60,060 nucleotides of DNA, taken from Saprospiraceae bacterium. Its GTDB lineage: Bacteria; Bacteroidota; Bacteroidia; Chitinophagales; Saprospiraceae. Where the stretch lies: the NCBI GenBank assembly GCA_020628475.1, contig JAHDFB010000004.1, positions 1 through 60,060 of the forward strand, given 5' to 3'. Below the pieces are notes generated by a model, which saw only the letters and a program-made list of their open reading frames with translations, ran no database searches and was not told the DNA's origin. Positions 47,784 to 58,200 of this stretch are shown piece after piece. Position numbers and translations under genes: made by a program. The number at the start of each line of letters is the position of its first letter. The first letter of the stretch is position 1.

Positions 47784-48248
47784 TTATTTTCGTTGCCTTC
47801 TTGATTTGAAATACTTCGGATGTACAAATAATAAACCAAAGGACTCGCCGTCTTCTTTTTCTTTACTAGAATGATGAGCACCATGGGCTCTCAATATAGC
47901 TCGACTGTAAGCACCATCTAGTTGTTTAAACCACTTGAAGCGTCGATGAATATATACATCGTGAATCAAGAAATAAGTAAGACCGTAAAGGGAAATGCCA
48001 ATACCAACAAATAGGAGAACTCGGTATTCTGGATAAAAGCTACCAATCATATAGCACAAGGCAGATGGAATGGCGTATACCAAGAAGAAACGATCATTTT
48101 TCTCGAAGAAATGATCGTGTGGCACATGATGATCTTCATGCCATTTCCACAAAAAGCCGTGCATTACATATTTATGTGTAAACCAAGCCATGAATTCCAT
48201 ACCGACATAAGCGGCTAAAACGGCAAGTAAGTAAAACAACCAAGTCAT
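47784..48248 (-). CDS. crtZ: Beta-carotene hydroxylase (CrtZ-type)
   Basis: 154 residues from the ATG at 48248; the in-frame TTG at 48314 would add a polar leader before the first helix. Di-iron fatty-acid-hydroxylase family with the His motifs HKYVMH, HEDHH, HDVYIHRR and HGAHH. The order and short length fit CrtZ, which adds hydroxyl groups to beta-ionone rings, giving zeaxanthin-type pigments. No other carotenoid genes are near, so the pathway assignment rests on family similarity. Confidence 0.88.
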   Translation of the reverse strand: MTWLFYLLAVLAAYVGMEFMAWFTHKYVMHGFLWKWHEDHHVPHDHFFEKNDRFFLVYAIPSALCYMIGSFYPEYRVLLFVGIGISLYGLTYFLIHDVYIHRRFKWFKQLDGAYSRAILRAHGAHHSSKEKEDGESFGLLFVHPKYFKSRRQRK

Positions 48249-48352
48249 GTTAGAAGAATTTTGATCAGGAGCTTGTTCTTGTAACAAATCTACAGAGTAT
48301 AAAGTTGTGATCAAACGATTACTCGATAAACGAAATTAAATATTGAGATCAT

Positions 48353-48376
48353 ATTAAATATATTTTTAATATATAA
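48353..48376. promoter_or_regulatory. A+T-rich dyad, copy 2
   Basis: Matches 42944-42967 at 23 of 24 positions and lies in the divergent region between crtZ and the histidine kinase. The longer palindrome ATATTAAA...TTTAATAT spans it. See copy 1 for the caveat about low complexity. Confidence 0.35.
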
Positions 48377-48461
48377 ATACTTATATTAGTGGTTCTTTGT
48401 ACTACGATTTCCCGATAATTAGGACAAGGATTGGAATTGGAGTTTTTTTCGATAAAGGATA

Positions 48462-51236
48462 ATGATGACTACATCTCGCACATGGCAAAGACAGAAGGTC
48501 TTTTTAAGTTATATGGCTTTGGCCTTATTAACATTGATCAGCTGTCTATTTTCAAAATATCTTATTGCGCATAGTCATTTCACCATCGATTTTGAAAATT
48601 TATTGGAGTTTCCCTTCAGTTCATATCTATACCTTGGTGGTATCATATCCATTTCGTTGGTATTGTTTTATGTAACCCATGGACATATTCGCTGGGTCGA
48701 AAAACAGCCAGTCAATGTTGGATTTAGACTGATCTCTTTAGCAGGAGCCAGTGGATTGGTGGCGACCGTATTATACGCACTTCCTCAAGCATCCAGCTCT
48801 TTATGGACGACCATTGGAATTAGTAGTTATTTATTATTGGCCGATTTATTTATCAATCCGAAAGAACGGAATTTAACATGGTTAATTACATGGATGATTA
48901 TATTATCTGCCTTCTTATCGATGGTTTTATTTGATGGTTATATCCAATACGATAAAAAGCAACGATTAGCTCTGGCTAATTCACTCTATCATACTCCGAA
49001 TACAAAGTCCATACAAGATTTCGAAGAAATCAAAACAGCACTGAGCGATCAACATATTTTTCAACAGTTTCTATCGGTACCATTTCCTTTTAAGATTCAT
49101 AGAGAGGAGTTCAATCAATTCAATCAGCATATTTTTCAGGCCGAGACGGGGCAAAAAGACTATCAGTATACCTTCAATGTATATGATAGAAATGGAAACC
49201 CAATGATTTATGAGAGTTATACTTCGCTTTCATATTTCGAGGAATTTGGTCGACGTAGTGATACCTTGAGTCAAAATGTATTTTTTGATCCGATTAAAAA
49301 CGCATACTTGGCTAAGTGGAGTCATGAAGTACCTAATCACGAGAATAGTCCATTTACAATTTATTTAGAGCAACATCCGAAAGAATCGGATATTCATATG
49401 ACCAGTAACTTTTTAGTAGATGGTCATTTGGGAAAATACGATTATGCCTATTTTAAAAATGGTCGTGTAGCAAGTTTTTCAAGTCCCTACATTTTGGACG
49501 ATCGAGACAATACGCTTGCTTTATCTTTGGGCGAAAGCCTTATACAAACAAATAATGCCTACAGTAATCTCTTCTTACAGGTAAGTGCGAATGAGACTAT
49601 TAAGCTGAGTCGGAAAGCAGCCCGGTTAATCAAACCAGTCAGTCTCTTTTCGTTTATTTTTATATATATCGGGCTCATTCTTTCCCTAATTTATTTGGTT
49701 AATAAGCAGTGGAATATCCTTCCTTCGATAGCGATGTTTGACCTGGGTAAGATTGCCTCTTTAAAAAACAAGTTGCAGTTTTCCATTATAGCACTGATTA
49801 TATTTTCATTTGTGATAATTGGGGTTGTAACCATCTATTATTTTCAAAATTTATCCAGACAATATGATCGTGATTTGACCAAAGAAAAAGCCATCGCCTT
49901 GGCTATGGATATACAGGCGAAGACAAGGCATATGGTGGACAAACATATGATGATCAATTCCTTGAGTAGAGAATTGTTGCCAATATGTAAGAAACATCAC
50001 GTAGATATTAATATTTATGATCAGGCTGGAGCATTGGCCTTATCTTCATTTTCAAAGACCTATGAAGATAAATTATCTGATACACAATTAAATCCTTCGA
50101 TCATTCAGGATTTTAAGAAAAATCAGTTTCAGATTAAATTGGATTTTCTATCTCCACAATTGGGTATGAATTTTCAACAAGCATTTATTCCGATTTTGGG
50201 CCCGGATGATCGAGTTCAGATTGTTGTAAATAGTTTACAGACACCGATGACGGAATCCAACAGTAAAGTGTCGGATTTTGTAGGGACTCTTTTAAATATT
50301 TATGTATTTCTCTTTTTAATAGCAGGAGCTATTGCCTTGGCAGTTTCCAATTCCATCACACAACCTTTAAAAAATCTTGGAGCAAAAATTAAGAAACTTA
50401 AATTGGGTTTCAAAAATGAGCCATTGGATTGGAAGTCAGAAGATGAGATTGGTCAGCTGGTGAAGAATTACAATGAGATGGTTGGAAAATTGGATGATAG
50501 CGCGAAGATGATTGCTCGAACCGAACGAGATATGGCTTGGCGCGAAATGGCGAAGCAGGTTGCACATGAAATTAAAAATCCACTGACACCGATGAAGTTG
50601 TCGATTCAGTACCTGAAACGGGCTATAGATCAGAATCCAGAGGACACGGGAGATTTGGTGGATAGAGTGTCGACAACCTTGATCGAGCAGATTGATAATT
50701 TGAGCAATATCGCTGGGGCATTTAGTAATTTCGGGAAAATGCCTCAATCTCAAAATCAAAAAATCATTCTCAATGAGGTCGTGGAGGCTATCCATGATTT
50801 GTTCCGGAAGCGCAATGACATGGATATAAATATGTACGAGCCGATTGATGAGCTATACGTATTTGCTGATAAAAATGCCCTGGTTCGGATATTGAATAAT
50901 ATTGTCAAAAACGCTATTCAGGCTATTCCAACGGATCGTCGCGGATACATTGATATTAAATTATACAAGGAAGATAAGCGTGCCATCGTACAGATTTCGG
51001 ATAATGGGATTGGTATTCCAGAACATCGGAAAGAAAAGGTATTCTTGCCAAATTTCACGACCAAAAGCTCTGGGACGGGCCTTGGCTTGGCTATCTGCGC
51101 CAATATGGTCGAATCCTTCAATGGAAAACTTCATTTCAATTCTACCGAAGGGGTAGGAACCGATTTTTATTTGGAGATTCCATTGATGCACGTCAATGAT
51201 AATTTTGAAGAACAAGAACGAGTTTTACTGGATTAG
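48462..51236 (+). CDS. NtrY-like sensor histidine kinase
   Basis: 924 residues. About five N-terminal membrane helices, an extracytoplasmic region, two more membrane segments, a second sensor-type region, a further helix, a HAMP domain (NSITQPLKNLGAKIKKL), and then the kinase core. Phosphoacceptor His702 lies in VAHEIKNPLTPMKLS, the N box in NNIVKNAIQAI, and the G boxes in ISDNGIGIPEHR and SSGTGLGLAICANM. The layout matches NtrY-like kinases. No response regulator gene is beside it, so its partner is elsewhere. Confidence 0.9.
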   Translation: MMTTSRTWQRQKVFLSYMALALLTLISCLFSKYLIAHSHFTIDFENLLEFPFSSYLYLGGIISISLVLFYVTHGHIRWVEKQPVNVGFRLISLAGASGLVATVLYALPQASSSLWTTIGISSYLLLADLFINPKERNLTWLITWMIILSAFLSMVLFDGYIQYDKKQRLALANSLYHTPNTKSIQDFEEIKTALSDQHIFQQFLSVPFPFKIHREEFNQFNQHIFQAETGQKDYQYTFNVYDRNGNPMIYESYTSLSYFEEFGRRSDTLSQNVFFDPIKNAYLAKWSHEVPNHENSPFTIYLEQHPKESDIHMTSNFLVDGHLGKYDYAYFKNGRVASFSSPYILDDRDNTLALSLGESLIQTNNAYSNLFLQVSANETIKLSRKAARLIKPVSLFSFIFIYIGLILSLIYLVNKQWNILPSIAMFDLGKIASLKNKLQFSIIALIIFSFVIIGVVTIYYFQNLSRQYDRDLTKEKAIALAMDIQAKTRHMVDKHMMINSLSRELLPICKKHHVDINIYDQAGALALSSFSKTYEDKLSDTQLNPSIIQDFKKNQFQIKLDFLSPQLGMNFQQAFIPILGPDDRVQIVVNSLQTPMTESNSKVSDFVGTLLNIYVFLFLIAGAIALAVSNSITQPLKNLGAKIKKLKLGFKNEPLDWKSEDEIGQLVKNYNEMVGKLDDSAKMIARTERDMAWREMAKQVAHEIKNPLTPMKLSIQYLKRAIDQNPEDTGDLVDRVSTTLIEQIDNLSNIAGAFSNFGKMPQSQNQKIILNEVVEAIHDLFRKRNDMDINMYEPIDELYVFADKNALVRILNNIVKNAIQAIPTDRRGYIDIKLYKEDKRAIVQISDNGIGIPEHRKEKVFLPNFTTKSSGTGLGLAICANMVESFNGKLHFNSTEGVGTDFYLEIPLMHVNDNFEEQERVLLD

Positions 51237-51252
51237 TATTCTTTATTTTATT

Positions 51253-51400
51253 GGGGGCTTCCCTAGTAAAGCGAGTGCGCTTCACTAGGTCGTTACGTTT
51301 CAGGTTCGCCATTCGGCTCATCCCCTTGCCGCCCGCCATAGCTCTTCACGGGATATCTCCCTGTAGGTCGATACCTTTCACATCACTAAGCCGTACATGA
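51253..51400. repeat. G+C-rich hairpin-rich intergenic patch, copy 4
   Basis: Begins with a 12-bp stem with one mismatch (CCTAGTAAAGCG, loop AGTG, CGCTTCACTAGG at 51262-51289), then GGTCGTTACGTTTCAGG and TCATCCCCTTGCCGCCCGCC. Between the histidine kinase and the LamG-like cargo gene. Same word style as 14627 and 30851. Confidence 0.4.
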
Positions 51401-51455
51401 TAAATTGGGTGAAAATGATTATCTTGGAATCATTATTTCACATCAATCTATAATC

Positions 51456-52472
51456 ATGAAACACTTTAACTGTATTGTTTTATTCATTATCTCATGTACG
51501 CTTCAGGCTCAAGAGGTTTGTTCCAACCTTCAATTTACCAATGATGAGAGCGCAGCCATTATACCATCAGAAATTGGAAATATTATAGGAAATGGCCCAT
51601 TTACGATAGAACTTTGGATCAATGGAACATCCGAAGATCTACAAGGACAACACCCGACATTGTTTTCTAATCGAAATGCTCAGGATCAATCGGGCGTTTC
51701 ATTATTGTTACATGATAATTGGGGCGGATCATCTAATAAATTGATCTGTTTTAATTTTGAAGATCAAAATTACTTCAGCACGGATTGTCCTTTGATATTG
51801 GATGCGAATTGCCACCATATTGCTGTATCTCGATTTGAGAATACATTAAATTATTATTTGGATGGAGATTTTATATTTAGTAGAAATATCCCGGCACATT
51901 TTTCTTTTGAATCTGAACATGACATTTTATTAGGGGGCGATAGAAAAAATAGTTTTGCGACACCTTTTCTTGGTGCTTTTGATGAATTAAAATTTTGGAA
52001 CCGAACACTGTCGGCATCAGAAATCAGCAGTGCCAGTTACAGGGACTTAGTGGATGATCCCAACGGTTTAGTGGCACATTATCGTTTTATAGATGATTCC
52101 AATACTGGTTTGTTGGACGAGTCAGGCAATGGATATCACGGTCATCTAGGAGATGATGATGGTGAGAATGAGGCAGAAATGCTGATGAATTGCTGTGCTC
52201 CCATCAATATTAGTTCCAATGTCGATACACCCTTTGACGTTCAAATCTTTCCTAATCCAGTGGCAGAACAATTGAAGGTAATTGTACATAGTGGCCATCA
52301 AGAAACTTCCTATCAAATCTTAAATGCTGTCGGTATTCAGGTGGCAGAGGGGAGAAAACAATCTGTTAGTTTTACTATTAATCTGCAAGAATTCTCTTCG
52401 GGCAATTATGTATTAATCCTTGGAGAAGGGGATCGAAAGATCGTAAAATCCTTTATTATTTGTCAAGATTAG
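51456..52472 (+). CDS. LamG-like secreted protein with type IX sorting domain
   Basis: 338 residues from the ATG at 51456, which starts a signal peptide (MKHFNCIVLFIISCTLQAQ); the longer frame from 51405 is rejected. The middle is a concanavalin-like/LamG domain (GPFTIELWINGTSED, HHIAVSRFENTLNYYLDGDF, GAFDELKFWNRTLSASEI, VAHYRF). The C-terminus DVQIFPNPVAEQLKVIVHS is a type IX sorting domain. Probably binds a polysaccharide or protein outside the cell; ligand unknown. Confidence 0.88.
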   Translation: MKHFNCIVLFIISCTLQAQEVCSNLQFTNDESAAIIPSEIGNIIGNGPFTIELWINGTSEDLQGQHPTLFSNRNAQDQSGVSLLLHDNWGGSSNKLICFNFEDQNYFSTDCPLILDANCHHIAVSRFENTLNYYLDGDFIFSRNIPAHFSFESEHDILLGGDRKNSFATPFLGAFDELKFWNRTLSASEISSASYRDLVDDPNGLVAHYRFIDDSNTGLLDESGNGYHGHLGDDDGENEAEMLMNCCAPINISSNVDTPFDVQIFPNPVAEQLKVIVHSGHQETSYQILNAVGIQVAEGRKQSVSFTINLQEFSSGNYVLILGEGDRKIVKSFIICQD

Positions 52473-52577
52473 ATGGATCTTATAGAATTTTTCTTTTTAC
52501 TTGGCTGTATTTTTACCTCTTGAAGTTCAGTAAATACGGGGTTTTTTATAAAATTTTTAAAATTCTTTCTAAAAAAC

Positions 52578-52610
52578 GGAACGAAATGGCATGTTCGTTA
52601 CACTAATAGA
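52578..52610 (+). repeat. 33-bp conserved box upstream of RAYT-like gene, copy 2
   Basis: GGAACGAAATGGCA...TTACACTAATAGA; matches 17389-17421 at 29 of 33 positions. Here it ends 58 bp before the ATG at 52669, so the spacing to the gene differs between copies (20 versus 58 bp). That argues against a simple fixed-position ribosome-site role. Confidence 0.6.
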
Positions 52611-52668
52611 TAGATCATATCAAAGATTGATCTTAATACTGTATTAATCAAGTAACATTGCATCGGAC

Positions 52669-53325
52669 ATGAAAAGAACTAAGAAAGTATACCAAGATGG
52701 CTTTTACATATTTGAAAGTCGAGTAGCAGCTAATAGTAATTATATTGAAAGTATCCAGGAGGCGAAACTACTTATGGTGTATGCCCGTTATTATTTGAAG
52801 AATTATTTGATTATTCATGATTATGTAATCACCCGTCATGGATGGCAGATGGCCGTAAAAATTGACATAACAGAAAGTACTTGCTTTGATGAAGATCCGT
52901 CACAAATTTGGCGGGTAATTTCGGAGCGGATTCGCTTGATGCTTTCGAGTTATGTCAAAAGGGTGAATAGCTTGCGTGGAAGGACAGGTGTTTTGGTTCA
53001 TTCTAATTATAAGCGGTATTATTTTGAAAGTTTAGAAGAAGCCAATGGCCATATGGACAATATGCGCAATCAGCGAATTAGGATGTATCAGCGGAAGAAG
53101 AAGTATCGGGGTTTGAAGTGTCATTATCGGGTGGATAAGTCGGTGGAAAGGGGATCGATATTTTTATGTTCTAAGGAGTTGAGGGAAGGAAAATCGGGCG
53201 AACGGAGAAATGGAAGTCAATTAATATGGGCCTTTCAAAGTTTCGTAGGATCAAATTTGATAATCAACACAAAAAGACGTCACATTCTTCTCTCCACAAC
53301 CTCAAAACACCCCAATTCAAGCTAA
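52669..53325 (+). CDS. Degenerate IS200/RAYT-like transposase-family protein, copy B
   Basis: 218 residues. The first ~175 residues align without large gaps to the protein at 17442 (YIESIQEAKLLMVYARYYLKNYL; IWRVISERIRLMLSSYVKRV; GRTGVLVHSNYKRYYFESLEEA). At the HxH position the copy reads ITRHGWQMAVKI with only one His, and the helix that carries the catalytic Tyr in active Y1 enzymes reads EEANGHMDNM, with Met where copy A has Tyr. The last ~40 residues after a sharp purine-to-pyrimidine switch (from ~53230) do not match copy A and may not be original coding sequence. Probably not an active transposase; function inferred only from the pair. Confidence 0.5.
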   Translation: MKRTKKVYQDGFYIFESRVAANSNYIESIQEAKLLMVYARYYLKNYLIIHDYVITRHGWQMAVKIDITESTCFDEDPSQIWRVISERIRLMLSSYVKRVNSLRGRTGVLVHSNYKRYYFESLEEANGHMDNMRNQRIRMYQRKKKYRGLKCHYRVDKSVERGSIFLCSKELREGKSGERRNGSQLIWAFQSFVGSNLIINTKRRHILLSTTSKHPNSS

Positions 53326-53499
53326 AACCACCCTTCAATTCCATCAAACTCTATTTGCCAAATACCATCTTACTCTTCCAAAGGATATCCAACAATCTCC
53401 TTAACACACCACTCATGTCCATTTTTTTCAAATCCCTATCGCTTACATTACTGCTTCAAATCGATTCCTCATTCTGATTTTTTTTTCACCTTTGTATGC

Positions 53500-53840
53500 T
53501 ATAGGTTAGTTCATCGCGGTATATTATTATATGCTGAGGAAAGTCCGGCCAACGTAGAGTACTGCACCATTTAACCAATGGACACTGATAGCAAATATCA
53601 GTGATAGAAAGTGTCGCAGAGAATAACCGCTTCCCTAGGAAGTAAGGGTGAAAACGTGAGGTAAGAGCTCACGGAATTACAGAGTAATTTGTTCTTCGGA
53701 TAAACCTTGCAGGTTGAAATGTCACGTATATTATGGTTTGAAGGCTACTCGCTTGAGTTTTTTAACGCCATAAGGGGTAGGCAGATTAGATAAATGATGA
53801 ACACCAGTCTTCTGGTACAGAATCCGGCTTATTACCTATA
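53500..53840 (+). ncRNA. rnpB: RNase P RNA, bacterial class A
   Basis: The catalytic RNA that trims the 5' leader of tRNA precursors. The conserved core GAGGAAAGTCCGG is at 53532-53544 and the 3' core ACAGAATCCGGCTTA is at 53817-53831. The outer stem P1 pairs TATAGGT (53500-53506) with ACCTATA (53834-53840). Length about 340 nt is normal. A CACCTTTG box at 53487-53494 may be its -7 element. Confidence 0.93.
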
Positions 53841-53846
53841 TTAAAT

Positions 53847-53884
53847 AAAAAAGGCCTTTCAACTCGTTGAAAGGCCTTTTCTTT
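53847..53884. terminator. Bidirectional terminator between rnpB and porV
   Basis: A perfect 14-bp stem (AAAAGGCCTTTCAA / TTGAAAGGCCTTTT) with loop CTCG, with T on one side and A on the other. It ends both rnpB on the plus strand and porV on the minus strand. Confidence 0.9.
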
Positions 53885-53898
53885 ATTGTATATCTTAA

Positions 53899-55128
53899 TT
53901 AATCCGCTCCTTCTTCTCCTAAATTAAATATAATTCCAAAACGCAGAGTATTGTCCAATGGACTTCTACGAATTGTCGTAGGAACAAGGTAAGAAATGTT
54001 CATATTTAAAGTGTTGTATTTCAAGCCAACTCCAACTGTTAGGAATTGACGAGCACCTTTTCTTGGACTCTCATAATAATATCCAGCACGAACAGCAAAT
54101 TGTTTGTCATACCAATATTCAGCACCGATGCTGTAGTACAGCTCAGAAAGCTCTTCACTAAATCCTCCTGGCGCATCATTGAATGATCCAAGTACCCCTT
54201 CAATCAATCCTTGCTCTCTGAAATCAGGAATATCATTTTTAGGATTAACATCAAAATTTAAAGTATCCAATGCAGATATTGGAGTTGGTACCAATAACTT
54301 GTTCACATCAAAAGCCAAGGTGATTAAATTATAATCGTCAAGATTCATATCCAAAGCGACTCCTAGCCCTAGGTTACCAGGTAAAAAGTCTCTGATATCG
54401 TTGGATCGAGTATAAGTCACTTTCGCTCCAAGATTGGTGACAGATAGTCCATAATTTAATCTAGAGTCATATCCACCTAAATTAATGTCATGAAAATAGG
54501 TGAAAGATAAATCAGCCGCAAAGGAATTTGCTGCAGTAATATCAATATTATCAACCATTTGACCACTCGCAAGATTGGAGTAAATATATTTCGCCGTTAA
54601 AGCTGCAGAAAACTGATCCGATAATTTTCTAGAATATGCAAAACTTAAAGCAAATTCTCTAGGTCTACCAGAACCAGTAGGATTTCCACTGGCGTCAGCA
54701 AAATCAATTTGACCCAAAGAGAAAAACCGTAATCCAAATCCTAGAGTTTGTAAATCATTGATTCTTTTATAACCAGTTAAGTAAGCCATATAGACATCTT
54801 TCAAACCGATCCCTTGTAACCAAGGAGAATACGTTGCACTGATTCCTAAGTCATTCGTAGCAAATGCTAATTTCGATGCATTGAAGTGCATCGCGTTTGG
54901 ATCTGCACTAATCGCAATTCCCACATCTCCCATCGCTCCTGAACGAGAGTCTGGAACAATTCTTAGAAATGGAACCGCTGATAATAAAGTGTTTGATAAA
55001 CATGGTGCATTCGGATCATTTACATCCTTGAGACACCCTTCATTGGGATCCCAAAATTGACCATGTACGGCAGATGACAGCAAACTTATGAATAGCAGTA
55101 AAATGATGTGCGTTTTAATATTCTTCAT
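53899..55128 (-). CDS. porV: Type IX secretion outer-membrane protein PorV
   Basis: 409 residues with a signal peptide ending in VHGQ. PorV (LptO) is an outer-membrane barrel of the FadL type that collects type IX cargo from the translocon and hands it to PorU. The N-terminal motif VPFLRIVPDSRSGAMGDVGIAISADPNAMHFN is typical. The strand-rich body ends with RFGIIFNLGEE. It lies downstream of porU with a 166-bp gap that holds its own TAnnTTTG box, and is followed by a terminator. Confidence 0.94.
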   Translation of the reverse strand: MKNIKTHIILLLFISLLSSAVHGQFWDPNEGCLKDVNDPNAPCLSNTLLSAVPFLRIVPDSRSGAMGDVGIAISADPNAMHFNASKLAFATNDLGISATYSPWLQGIGLKDVYMAYLTGYKRINDLQTLGFGLRFFSLGQIDFADASGNPTGSGRPREFALSFAYSRKLSDQFSAALTAKYIYSNLASGQMVDNIDITAANSFAADLSFTYFHDINLGGYDSRLNYGLSVTNLGAKVTYTRSNDIRDFLPGNLGLGVALDMNLDDYNLITLAFDVNKLLVPTPISALDTLNFDVNPKNDIPDFREQGLIEGVLGSFNDAPGGFSEELSELYYSIGAEYWYDKQFAVRAGYYYESPRKGARQFLTVGVGLKYNTLNMNISYLVPTTIRRSPLDNTLRFGIIFNLGEEGAD

Positions 55129-55155
55129 TTATAAAATATCAGTTATATATGTTGG

Positions 55156-55163
55156 CAAATATA
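55156..55163 (-). promoter_or_regulatory. porV: Bacteroidota -7 box for porV
   Basis: On the minus strand TATATTTG, an exact match to TAnnTTTG, 27 bp upstream of the porV ATG. It suggests that porV can be transcribed apart from porU. Confidence 0.45.
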
Positions 55164-55294
55164 AATAAGATTTAGTGATCAGTCTATATAACTGATAACT
55201 AGAGATATTATTTTGTTAAAATAGACTATTTGAGAAAAATCTTAAATTTTTCTTAATTCCGAGGACAATTCTAAATATTTAAACCTAGTTCTGA

Positions 55295-58200
55295 CTATTT
55301 TAGGATAACCAATTTTTCAAAGTCACTCTCTTTTACGACATCCTTTTGTTGAGCTTTGACTTTAATTTTATATAGGTAGACTCCTCTACCCAAAGGAGAT
55401 CCATAATCATCATTTCCATCCCATTTGATATCAGAAATTCGATATCCGTCACTAACAGTATTATGGATTATGGTTTTAACCAATTTTCCTGAAACAGTGA
55501 AAATGTCAATTTGAATATCCATAACATCTGCACCAAGATTATGCTCAAACATGAAGCAAGTATTGTCCGTAAAAGGATTCGGATAATTAAGAACATGAGC
55601 AAGACCTTCTTCAGGATCATCACTAACAATGAATTCCGTGAAACCCTCACCAACATTATTGGCAACGTCCCAGGCTCTAACTGATATTTTATGCTTCCCG
55701 TTTTCTAATTTTCTCAATGGATATCGAACCGTTCCTTTACTAAAGTTATTCAGTTCACTTTCATAAAAGTCATTTAAAAAATAAGTGTCTTGATTGTTAT
55801 CATTTAGTTGTCCAGTCAGATCATGACCGACGCTGGCACCACTCAAATTAATGCCGATATCATCAGATATTTTTGCAAATAAAAATGGATTTGGATCCGT
55901 CAATCCTCCAAAGACAAAGTTTTCATCATTCATAAAGACCTCTACAACAGGAGGGGTATCGTCTTGAATAGGATTGGCACTTGATCCTCCTACTAAGAAT
56001 TCCGTAAAATGCCCTCTAGCATCTTCCGAACCATTGGTGGCATAATAACTGATTTTACCATTTCCCACATTGAATAAAATATCTTTTGGCACTACAAATT
56101 GTAATTCAAATTCTCCAGCACTTACCTTAGCTTTACCTTTGAATATAATATTACGTTGTTGTAAAAAATCTTTTGGTCGACTTCCGGAATCTTGTACCAA
56201 CGTTTTTCTCAATGTTCTCTTATCAAAAACAGTTACCGAGATTTCACCATTGTAATTGCTCAGTTTTTCGTTCTCGTCGGCAATATATCCTTTAATACTC
56301 ATTTGACTCAAAGCATTGATAGTATCTGTAAAGTTTCCTTGAATAACATCTACACCATTTATTTCACTCGTTACTACATTATAACCAGGATATAACAATC
56401 GCATGCTGGGGTCACCGAGTAACATGAATTTACGGGCATTTGGATCCAAGGTATCTGCGGCGGTGGCATTCTTAGAGTTTCTTAAAATTTCACCGATTTG
56501 CATTGGTTTTTCATCTTCTTCCGCCAGGATAAAATCAAATACGGATTTTGTCAATCGAGTATTGTCACTTGCATAGACGGCCCTTGAAGTTGAAAACAAA
56601 GCAATTCCACCATTTTCGTTGACAAGAATTTTTTCGCCCGCAGAAAAAGTCTCGGGGTCATCATAAGAAGCCAATGAACAAGTAGCAGTAATAAATAGAG
56701 GATAACTTCTGGTATTAGACCAATTGTCAATGTCGTTGATTTGTAGCACGCGCTCTTGAGCCCAACCGGTAGGACCACCGTGCCCCAAATAACATAAAGT
56801 GAGGGCACCATTAAAAATATTACTATTGATATCTTCCGTTACGGTAGGATAACGCTCTCCACCGGGAGTAGATACTTGTGGATAGCTATCAAAAAATATT
56901 TTAGTGGCATTGATATCTTTATGAGAAGTAATGAGATCTTCCGCTATTTCATCGGAAGGATTGATGTGAATATTTGTGTCCTCATCATCTGCTACGAAAA
57001 TGGATTTTAGATTCCATGGTCCTCGAACAACCGGATCCGTATCATACTTTATAATCTTATCGACCACCATCTTGGCTTGTTCCAAATCAGCAACTGGAAT
57101 TCGACCAATGGCAAGGTCAACTTCTCCAATCAAACTACTTCCATCGGAATTACTAAGTAGACCATAATAATCGTCACTTGGAAAGTTCGATATAGCATTA
57201 ACGCTCTTTCTAGTTTCATAAACCGGTATCACATTGAAAGCATCGCGATCATGCAATATACCTTTATAATCAAAAGAACCATTGCCAAACAATAATCCAA
57301 ATTTAAAATTAGGATCTCGATCATGAATCATTTTGAAGAAATCTCGAATGGCTACTGGTTCTTTCCTTCCTCCACTAAACTCATTGTAAATCTGTTCAAT
57401 GTTTACAATCCTGATATCCGTACCTGAATGATTCAATCGATGCTCTGCCAACCTCTCAGCCTCTGATCTTAATTCGGGGCTTGTAACAATGATCATTTCA
57501 ACGGATTGGATGGAATGTAAATTTTGATTTTCTACTTCTTTTATAAACTCAGGAATGAGTAATGTAGCATTTTGATCAAAAAGGATATAATTGTTGAAAT
57601 CTTCAGTATCGACTGTAAAGGATGTTGTACTTCCATTATTGAGTAAATTTTGTTCAAAACAGTTAGATCCATCGGTAATGTTCCAAACAATACAATTAGC
57701 ATTTGTATTGCTTATATTAATATTGTATTGATTATTTGAAGTTCCACTCAAGTTGTTAAATCGTAGTTGATCTCCATTTAGCTTTAAATTTCTTTGATAT
57801 TGTAATTCGATGTAATCCAACCATCCTTCAGCATTAATATTTTGAGAATAATCCACACTGATCGTAGGGTTACTTCCTTCGAGGATGAAATTTTCGTCTA
57901 TAGTTTTAAATCGTGCAAAATCTGCACTGTATGAGCTCAAGGAAGTCGAGGCAATAGAACCACTGAATTGATTGTTGTTAATGGCAATTTTTACGGTACT
58001 AGATCCAGAAGATCGCCCTACAAATCTCATGATAACCCGAGCATCAGAATTTGGCAGGACATCCTCAACCTTTAGTTTTGAACTGAAATCCTGGACCTTG
58101 TTGATGTCAAAATGTTCACCATACCATTCTTGTCCAGTGCCTAGGGTTCCAAAATTTTCTTCCAACAAATTAACTTTATTCAATTCATATCGCACAGTAG

